Position numbers and translations under genes: made by a program
Part shown: piece by piece, positions 6,040-9,980 of the stretch
How positions within the stretch are numbered: the stretch's first letter is position 1
Layout of the letters: each line of letters starts with the position of its first letter
The notes under the pieces: generated by a model
What the model was told of the DNA's origin: nothing
The model's input: only the letters and a program-made list of their open reading frames with translations
Databases searched by the model: none
NCBI GenBank assembly: GCA_028275205.1
Contig: JAPWVB010000041.1
Coordinates: 1-9,980, forward strand
Source of the DNA: Candidatus Acetothermia bacterium
GTDB lineage: Bacteria; Bipolaricaulota; Bipolaricaulia; RBG-16-55-9; DRXL01
Length of the DNA: 9,980 nucleotides
Direction of reading: 5' to 3'

Positions 6040-6114
6040 TGGAGGCGGCGACCGGAATCGAACCGGTGCATAAGGGTTTTGCAGACCCTCGCCTTACCAC
6101 TTGGCTACGCCGCC
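6040..6114 (-). tRNA. tRNA-Cys (anticodon GCA), CCA encoded
   Basis: The minus strand gives a standard cloverleaf. The acceptor stem is GGCGGCG/CGCCGCC. The discriminator base is T (6043), as expected for tRNA-Cys, followed by encoded CCA (6040-6042). The D arm is GCCAAGTGGTAAGGC. The anticodon stem AGGGT/ACCCT holds the loop CTGCAAA, giving anticodon GCA. The T arm is ACCGG-TTCGATT-CCGGT. It is the first gene of a minus-strand unit with tRNA-Val and probably DUF4160-DUF2442. Confidence 0.97.
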
Positions 6115-6124
6115 GGTCATAGCT

Positions 6125-6153
6125 ATTGTAGCGCTCCCCGACACAGCTGTCAA
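6125..6153 (-). promoter_or_regulatory. Strong sigma70 promoter of the tRNA-Cys/tRNA-Val unit
   Basis: Read on the minus strand, a perfect TTGACA (6153-6148) and TACAAT (6130-6125, one mismatch to consensus) are separated by exactly 17 bp. Transcription should begin near 6118, about 4 nt before the mature 5' end of tRNA-Cys. The near-consensus strength fits a stable-RNA promoter. Its -35 box lies only 11 bp from the -35 box of the divergent DUF4139 promoter. Confidence 0.85.
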
Positions 6154-6164
6154 GCTCCCCCGCC

Positions 6165-6194
6165 TTGGCAGAAGCCCTTATCTTCAGCTAAACT
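6165..6194 (+). promoter_or_regulatory. Candidate sigma70 promoter of the DUF4139 operon
   Basis: TTGGCA (6165-6170) and TAAACT (6189-6194) are separated by 18 bp. The predicted start near 6201 lies inside the 20-bp palindrome at 6199-6218, and a strong Shine-Dalgarno AAGGAGGT follows at 6223-6230. It is back to back with the tRNA promoter. Confidence 0.6.
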
Positions 6195-6198
6195 GTAA

Positions 6199-6218
6199 GG
6201 GCACGGCATGCCGTGCCC
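6199..6218 (+). repeat. Perfect 20-bp palindrome at the transcription start of the DUF4139 operon
   Basis: The sequence GGGCACGGCATGCCGTGCCC equals its own reverse complement. It lies between the -10 box and the Shine-Dalgarno of the DUF4139 gene. It could be an operator for a dimeric regulator, a leader hairpin, or one copy of a dispersed palindromic repeat, since GC-rich palindromes of this general form recur in some bacterial genomes. The window contains only one copy, so these options cannot be separated here. Confidence 0.75.
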
Positions 6219-6233
6219 CTCTAAGGAGGTACT

Positions 6234-7586
6234 ATGAAACGCTTAGCCGTCGTCGTGATCGCTCTGCTAGCTGGCAGCCTCGGCGGGGCCCAGCAGACTC
6301 TCACTGGGCCGAATATCACGATCTATAGCGACGTGGCCCTCGTCGAGGAGCTGCGCACACTGACCATCTCCGCGGGAGAGAAGGACTATCTCATCGAAGA
6401 CCTGCCCAAGACCCTCCTGCCCGATTCGGTGCTCTTCCGCCCCCTCAAAGAGATAGAGATCGTCGAGCAAGAATTCCTCCCAGCCCAAGAGCTGACGGGC
6501 TGGCAATTGCTTCAGAACGCTGTCGGCCAAGAGGTCGAAGTGACTGTAGCCCGCGGCCTAGTCCCCAAGACCTATCGAGGGACGCTCCTCAGCGTCGAAG
6601 ACGGGATCGTCCTGCAAGAAGTGACGGGGCGAGTGCAGATCATCAAAGAGTTCAGCGAGGTCTCCTTAGCACAGCTGGGGGAGCATCGCAAGGCGCCCGC
6701 GCTGCGCTGGCGCATCCAGAGCGACTCCTCCCGCCAACTCCAAGGGAAGCTGAGCTATCTTGCTAGTGGGCTGAGTTGGTCTGCGTATTACACGGCGATT
6801 CTCAATGAGAGCGAGACCCAGATGGCCCTCACAAGCTGGGTGACGGTGCAGAACACAAGCGGGCGCGACTATAAGAACGCCAAGCTCACGCTTATCGCTG
6901 GGGAGCTACGCCGCGTGGCGCCCCCAGCACCCGTCAGCCCTCCGCGAGCCGTCGTCCCCCTCGCTGCCCAAGAAAAAGAGATCGAAACTCAGCCGACGTT
7001 CGAGTACCATCAGTACGAGTTCCCAAGAAAAATAACTCTCACCGACCGACAGAGTCTCGAATTATCGTTCATACGCGCCGACGCCGTCACGGTCTCTAAA
7101 CATTACGTCTATGAGGCTGCGGTTTCGCCCCAAGTCCGTGTGGAGATCCGCTCCGTCAACGATGGGGCGCACGGCTTGGGGATTGCGCTCCCTGCGGGCG
7201 TCGTGCGGCTCTACAAAGAGACCCAAGACGTGATACAATTGATCGGTGAGGACTCTTTGGGTCACACCCCAACGGGCGAAAAGATCGCGCTCGTGCCGGG
7301 GATGGCTTTTGACCTCAAAGCCGACAGAGTTCTCAAAGACCGCCAAGTCGTCGGGCGGGACGAGCTGGGCCGCGAACTCTATCGCGACACGTATGAGATT
7401 ACTCTGCGCAATCAGAAAGACTCCGACGTCGTGATCGAAGTGAAAGAGAGACTGCAGGGCACGTGGAAGATCGTCTCTGCTGAGCCAAGCTACGAAAAGC
7501 TTGACGCGAGCACGGTGCTCTTTACCGTGCCCGTCAAAGCGCGCGCTGCCGCGAAGGTCACCTACACCGTAGAGTGGAAGTACTGA
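6234..7586 (+). CDS. Secreted DUF4139 domain protein
   Basis: The protein has 450 residues and starts at the ATG 3 nt after AAGGAGGT. Residues 1-19 are a signal peptide (MKRL, hydrophobic core, GGA before QQ). An N-terminal part (about 25-150) contains the YSDVALVEELRTLTI and LPKTLLPDSVLFRPL segments common to DUF4139 proteins. The DUF4139 core includes WRIQSDSSRQLQGKLSYLASGLSW (159-182), with YYTAIL following, SWVTVQNTSGRDYKNAKLTLIAGEL (201-225), LPAGVVRLY (319-327), DTYEITLRNQKDSDVVIEVKERL (385-407) and WKIVSAEPSYEKLDA. A Pro/Ala-rich linker lies around 229-243. Family function is unknown; the protein is beta-rich and probably envelope-located. It heads a unit with an unknown small gene and a phosphohexomutase. 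Confidence 0.88.
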   Translation: MKRLAVVVIALLAGSLGGAQQTLTGPNITIYSDVALVEELRTLTISAGEKDYLIEDLPKTLLPDSVLFRPLKEIEIVEQEFLPAQELTGWQLLQNAVGQEVEVTVARGLVPKTYRGTLLSVEDGIVLQEVTGRVQIIKEFSEVSLAQLGEHRKAPALRWRIQSDSSRQLQGKLSYLASGLSWSAYYTAILNESETQMALTSWVTVQNTSGRDYKNAKLTLIAGELRRVAPPAPVSPPRAVVPLAAQEKEIETQPTFEYHQYEFPRKITLTDRQSLELSFIRADAVTVSKHYVYEAAVSPQVRVEIRSVNDGAHGLGIALPAGVVRLYKETQDVIQLIGEDSLGHTPTGEKIALVPGMAFDLKADRVLKDRQVVGRDELGRELYRDTYEITLRNQKDSDVVIEVKERLQGTWKIVSAEPSYEKLDASTVLFTVPVKARAAAKVTYTVEWKY

Positions 7587-7590
7587 GGCT

Positions 7591-7869
7591 ATGGAGGAAT
7601 TTCTGACGCAACCCGATGGGCCGTATCTGCCCAATGCGATGCAGAACTACGCGCGGGCGATCGAGAAGACGCTCGCGGAAGTCCCCGTTGTGAACGGCGT
7701 GGTTGACCTAGAGGCGCTGTGGATGGAGCTGGGGCTGCCGCGCGATCTCATCATCGAAGTTTTTGAAACGATGGAGATCAAGTTGCCGCCGCACGTGGAG
7801 CGCGTCGTGGGGCCCAACGGGAAGATTCTGGCCCAGCAGAAGCCCCTGCGGCTCGGAGATACCGGATGA
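7591..7869 (+). CDS. Small protein of unknown family, coupled to the phosphohexomutase
   Basis: This 92-residue protein is not one I recognise. It looks soluble and mostly helical in the middle: a helix NAMQNYARAIEKTLAEVP (15-32), then VVDLEALWMELGLPRDLIIEVFETMEIKLPP (37-67), which has the spacing of two short helices as in a helix-turn-helix. A strand-like VERVVGPNGKILAQ follows. No signal peptide, membrane segment or cysteine is present. It starts 4 nt after the DUF4139 stop, with only a weak TGAGG upstream. Its stop overlaps the mutase start as ATGA, so it is probably translated in the same unit. Conserved coupling to the mutase would point to a regulatory or accessory role, but none is shown. 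Confidence 0.7.
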   Translation: MEEFLTQPDGPYLPNAMQNYARAIEKTLAEVPVVNGVVDLEALWMELGLPRDLIIEVFETMEIKLPPHVERVVGPNGKILAQQKPLRLGDTG

Positions 7870-9338
7870 GCGCGATTCGCTTTGGGACTGATGGCTGGCG
7901 CGGCGTGATCGCCCGCGATTTCACGTTTGACAACGTGGGGCGCGTCGCTTCAGCCATCGCTGAGTGCGTAAAAAGCCCGCAGCGCCGTTCATTAGAAGTT
8001 TACAGAAAGTGGGGCGTCTCGTATCGTCCTCCGGAGCACGGCGTCGTCATCGGCTACGATACGCGCTTTCTCTCGAAGGAATTCGCCGTACACATCGGGC
8101 GGATTCTCCAAGACGCAGAGATCCCCGTGTGGATCGCGCACGAGCCCGTCCCCACCCCCGCGCTCTCCTACGCTGTGCACCACTACCAAGCGGCGTTGGG
8201 CGTGATGGTCACCGCGAGCCATAATCCCCCAGAGTACAATGGGATCAAGATCAAAGTCGAGTACGCGTCATCCGCTCCGCCCAGCGTCACCCAGCTCATC
8301 GAGTCTCTCGTCCCTGCGGAAGCGCCCACCCCCAAGACCCCAGAGGACGAGCTGAACTTTGCAGACTTCAAGAGCCCGTATCTCGCGCGCATTCGTCAGC
8401 TCATCGACAGAGAGCTTTTGCACAAGAGCGATCTCTGCGTCGTCATTGACGCGATGTACGGGGCGGCGAGAGGCTACGTCGCCGAAATTCTCAGAGAGCT
8501 GGGCGTCGAGTTTCTCACGGTGCGTCATGGGGACAATCCGCGCTTTGGCGGAAAAAACCCTGAGCCCATCGAAAAGAATTTAGGGCCGCTGCGCGCGGTG
8601 ATCGCCAGCGAGCGCTATAAAAAATTTAAGAGCGCCAAGCGCATCATTGGGGTCGTCACCGACGGCGACGGCGACAGAGTCGCCGCGATGGACGAGCTGG
8701 GGCATGTGATAGACTCTCATCGCTGCTTCGCGCTGATTCTCAAGCACTTGCTGAGCAAGGGCTGGCGGGGCAAGGTCATCAAGTCGTTTGCGCTCTCGGA
8801 TATGATAGACAAACTCGCCGTCAAAAATAATTTGGAGCTCGACGAAGTCCCCGTGGGGTTCAAGTATATCTGCGAGAAGATGGTTCGGGAGGACGTTTTA
8901 ATTGGGGGCGAGGAGTCCGGGGGGATCGCTATAAAGAATCACATTCCGGAGCGCGACGGGGTTTTGAACTCTCTGCTCTTGTGCGAGATCGCTGCGAAAG
9001 CTCAAAAGCCAGTGAGCGAGATCGTGCACGATCTCTTGAGCGAAGTGGGGCCGCACTGGTACGACCGGCGCGATCTGCACTTGGAGAGCCGCTTAGAGAT
9101 TGTCGAGCGGGTGAAGCGCCGTCCGCCGCGCCAGATCGCTGGGCTTGAAGTGATTAAGACAGAGATGCTCGACGGGGTGAAGCTGCGTTTTTCTCATGGT
9201 TGGCTGCTGTTGCGGGCCAGCGGGACGGAGCCCTTACTGAGACTGTACTGTGAGCTGGATTCTCTGCAAGGAGTGCGCGAGGTTTTGGACGAGGCCGAGC
9301 GTTTTGCGCGGGGCGACGTGAGCTTGTGGGGGAAGTGA
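7866..9338 (+). CDS. Phosphoglucomutase/phosphomannomutase family (alpha-D-phosphohexomutase)
   Basis: This 490-residue protein is a complete alpha-D-phosphohexomutase, the family that interconverts hexose 1- and 6-phosphates through a phosphoserine. All four signatures are present. The N-terminal FGTDGWRG (6-13) comes first. The catalytic loop TASHNPPEYNG (116-126) has Ser118 as the phosphorylated residue. The metal-binding DGDGDR (266-271) has Asp266, 268 and 270. The sugar-binding GEESGG (348-353) and phosphate-binding RASGTEP (450-456) follow. Domain order is the usual four. Substrate preference (glucose versus mannose or glucosamine) cannot be fixed by eye; GEESGG is common in enzymes acting on glucose and mannose phosphates. 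GGAG at 7855-7858 precedes the ATG. Products would feed sugar nucleotides for envelope polysaccharide or glycogen. Confidence 0.95.
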   Translation: MSAIRFGTDGWRGVIARDFTFDNVGRVASAIAECVKSPQRRSLEVYRKWGVSYRPPEHGVVIGYDTRFLSKEFAVHIGRILQDAEIPVWIAHEPVPTPALSYAVHHYQAALGVMVTASHNPPEYNGIKIKVEYASSAPPSVTQLIESLVPAEAPTPKTPEDELNFADFKSPYLARIRQLIDRELLHKSDLCVVIDAMYGAARGYVAEILRELGVEFLTVRHGDNPRFGGKNPEPIEKNLGPLRAVIASERYKKFKSAKRIIGVVTDGDGDRVAAMDELGHVIDSHRCFALILKHLLSKGWRGKVIKSFALSDMIDKLAVKNNLELDEVPVGFKYICEKMVREDVLIGGEESGGIAIKNHIPERDGVLNSLLLCEIAAKAQKPVSEIVHDLLSEVGPHWYDRRDLHLESRLEIVERVKRRPPRQIAGLEVIKTEMLDGVKLRFSHGWLLLRASGTEPLLRLYCELDSLQGVREVLDEAERFARGDVSLWGK

Positions 9339-9342
9339 CCTT

Positions 9343-9371
9343 TTGACAAATATCTGTTTGGCTGCTAAGCT
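9343..9371 (+). promoter_or_regulatory. Extended -10 sigma70 promoter of the toxin-antitoxin operon
   Basis: A consensus TTGACA (9343-9348) and TAAGCT (9366-9371) are separated by 17 bp, with TG at 9363-9364 forming an extended -10. Transcription should start near 9378. The Shine-Dalgarno GGGAGGG (9384-9390) and ATG 9398 follow. Confidence 0.8.
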
Positions 9372-9384
9372 CGTGTGAGCTTAG
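9365..9384 (+). promoter_or_regulatory. Perfect inverted repeat over the -10 box, likely antitoxin operator
   Basis: CTAAGCTC (9365-9372) and GAGCTTAG (9377-9384) are exact reverse complements around GTGT. The left arm covers the -10 hexamer and the right arm covers the expected start site. An RNA started near 9378 would lack the left arm, so the symmetry should act as DNA. Phd/YefM antitoxins are known to bind such palindromes and repress their own operon. Confidence 0.75.
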
Positions 9385-9397
9385 GGAGGGCAGTCTC

Positions 9398-9661
9398 ATG
9401 GCCAAGAAGGTTAGCAGCGCGAAGTTCTGTGAAAACGTTGCTCAGATGCTCGAAGAAGTGAAAAGGTGTGGCGAAGCAGTGACCATTACCGAACGATCGC
9501 ACCCTGTGGCTGTTCTCATCAGTTTCGAGAGCTTCAAAGCTTTGCAGGAGCGCCTCCGCGATCTTGAGGAAGCTCAGCTGTGGCAGATCGTTGCTCAAGG
9601 TCGAAAAGAGCACCGACAAGGCTGCACGCGCCGCATCAAGTCTCTACGAGAACTGCGTTGA
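9398..9661 (+). CDS. Type II antitoxin, Phd/YefM family
   Basis: This 87-residue protein has the Phd/YefM layout. The N-terminal DNA-binding part MAKKVSSAKFCENVAQMLEEV leads to the family core AVTITERSHPVAVLISFESFKAL (27-49). An amphipathic helix (about 50-70) and a basic C-terminal tail then bind and neutralise the toxin. It lies downstream of its own promoter with a good Shine-Dalgarno at 9384-9390. The stop codon overlaps the toxin ATG by one base (TGATG), giving translational coupling. Autorepression through the palindrome at 9365-9384 is inferred. Confidence 0.93.
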   Translation: MAKKVSSAKFCENVAQMLEEVKRCGEAVTITERSHPVAVLISFESFKALQERLRDLEEAQLWQIVAQGRKEHRQGCTRRIKSLRELR

Positions 9662-9933
9662 TGAAGCACCCTGTCAAGACTATCTATGTCACCTCACATT
9701 TTGAGCGTCAATACAAAAAGCTTCCGACCACGATCCAAGCTATCGCGGAGAAGAAGGAACGCATCTTTCGATCTCATGCGTTTGATCCTCGGCTGAACAC
9801 TCACAAGCTCAAAGGCAAGCTAAGAGGGCTGTGGGCATTCTCCGTCACGCGGGACATTCGAATTATCTTTGAGTTTTTGAACGGCGACGAGGTCCTCTTC
9901 CACGACATCGGCCCTCATAGCAGGGTCTACTGA
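9661..9933 (+). CDS. Type II toxin, RelE/ParE superfamily (RelE/StbE-like mRNA interferase)
   Basis: This 90-residue protein matches the RelE/StbE toxin pattern. It has VTSHFERQYKKLP (10-22), a helical stretch, FDPRLNTHKLKGKLRGLWAF (41-60), SVTRDIRIIFEF (61-72) and the C-terminal VLFHDIGPHSRVY (78-90). In family members the Lys/Arg-rich region and the C-terminal His/Tyr residues support ribosome-dependent mRNA cleavage. Here Arg64, Arg67, His81, His86 and Tyr90 are candidates. The frame is open upstream to 9580 in another frame of the antitoxin, but ATG 9661 fits the family N terminus and the TGATG coupling. The gene appears intact, so the system is probably functional. Confidence 0.92.
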   Translation: MKHPVKTIYVTSHFERQYKKLPTTIQAIAEKKERIFRSHAFDPRLNTHKLKGKLRGLWAFSVTRDIRIIFEFLNGDEVLFHDIGPHSRVY

Positions 9934-9980
9934 AACTCATACAGATGTGTGAGGATTGCAGGAGCCTGAGAATGTGGATA

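Noticed and set aside
5763..6122. Open frame of 119 codons on the + strand across the tRNA genes.
   Set aside because: It is antisense to DUF4160 and to two clear tRNAs, lacks a Shine-Dalgarno, and its protein has no sensible pattern.
9580..9660. Upstream extension of the RelE toxin to a start at 9580.
   Set aside because: The extra residues are a frame-shifted reading of the antitoxin C terminus; the ATG at 9661 gives the normal family N terminus and TGATG coupling.

Overview
This window is a compact, moderately GC-rich bacterial chromosome segment. Shine-Dalgarno-led genes, sigma70-type -35/-10 boxes, two tRNA genes with encoded CCA, and Sec signal peptides all point to Bacteria. A LolE-type permease next to a LolA-like exported protein suggests a diderm (two-membrane) envelope. 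I cannot place the organism from sequence alone. The gene mix and dense packing would fit an uncultured candidate phylum or a thermophile-like lineage, but that is a weak guess.

Layout on the + strand, left side (1-4468): the C-terminal part of an FtsX/LolE-like ABC permease, a secreted LolA-like protein, a secreted HEAT-repeat protein, a fusion of a T4-endonuclease-V-like pyrimidine-dimer glycosylase with a DUF1722 (YbgA-like) domain, and an SRPBCC ligand-binding protein of the COG4276 type. Spacings are -56 to +16 nt, so this reads as one transcription unit entering from upstream. The last two genes form a likely UV-damage module: DUF1722 and COG4276 SRPBCC proteins usually accompany photolyase genes, and here a dimer glycosylase takes that place.

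Middle (4465-6114): a DUF167/YggU gene on the - strand runs tail to tail into the SRPBCC gene with overlapping stop codons. A divergently placed P-loop kinase (4829-5425, +) appears to be leaderless. On the - strand, a strong promoter at 6125-6153 drives tRNA-Cys(GCA) and tRNA-Val(GAC), which abut with no spacer. Only 10 nt after the tRNA-Val CCA begins a DUF4160-DUF2442 gene pair, a toxin-antitoxin-like arrangement, whose end again overlaps the stop codon of the convergent kinase gene.

Right side (6115-9980, +): back-to-back with the tRNA promoter lies a promoter followed by a perfect 20-bp palindrome. It leads into an operon of a secreted DUF4139 protein, an unrecognised 92-aa protein, and a phosphoglucomutase/phosphomannomutase translationally coupled by ATGA. 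The window closes with a complete Phd/YefM-RelE toxin-antitoxin operon whose extended -10 promoter is overlapped by a perfect 8+8 bp inverted repeat, a likely autoregulatory operator. The last 47 bases (9934-9980) show no gene that I can support. No CRISPR array, insertion sequence or convincing intrinsic terminator was seen.
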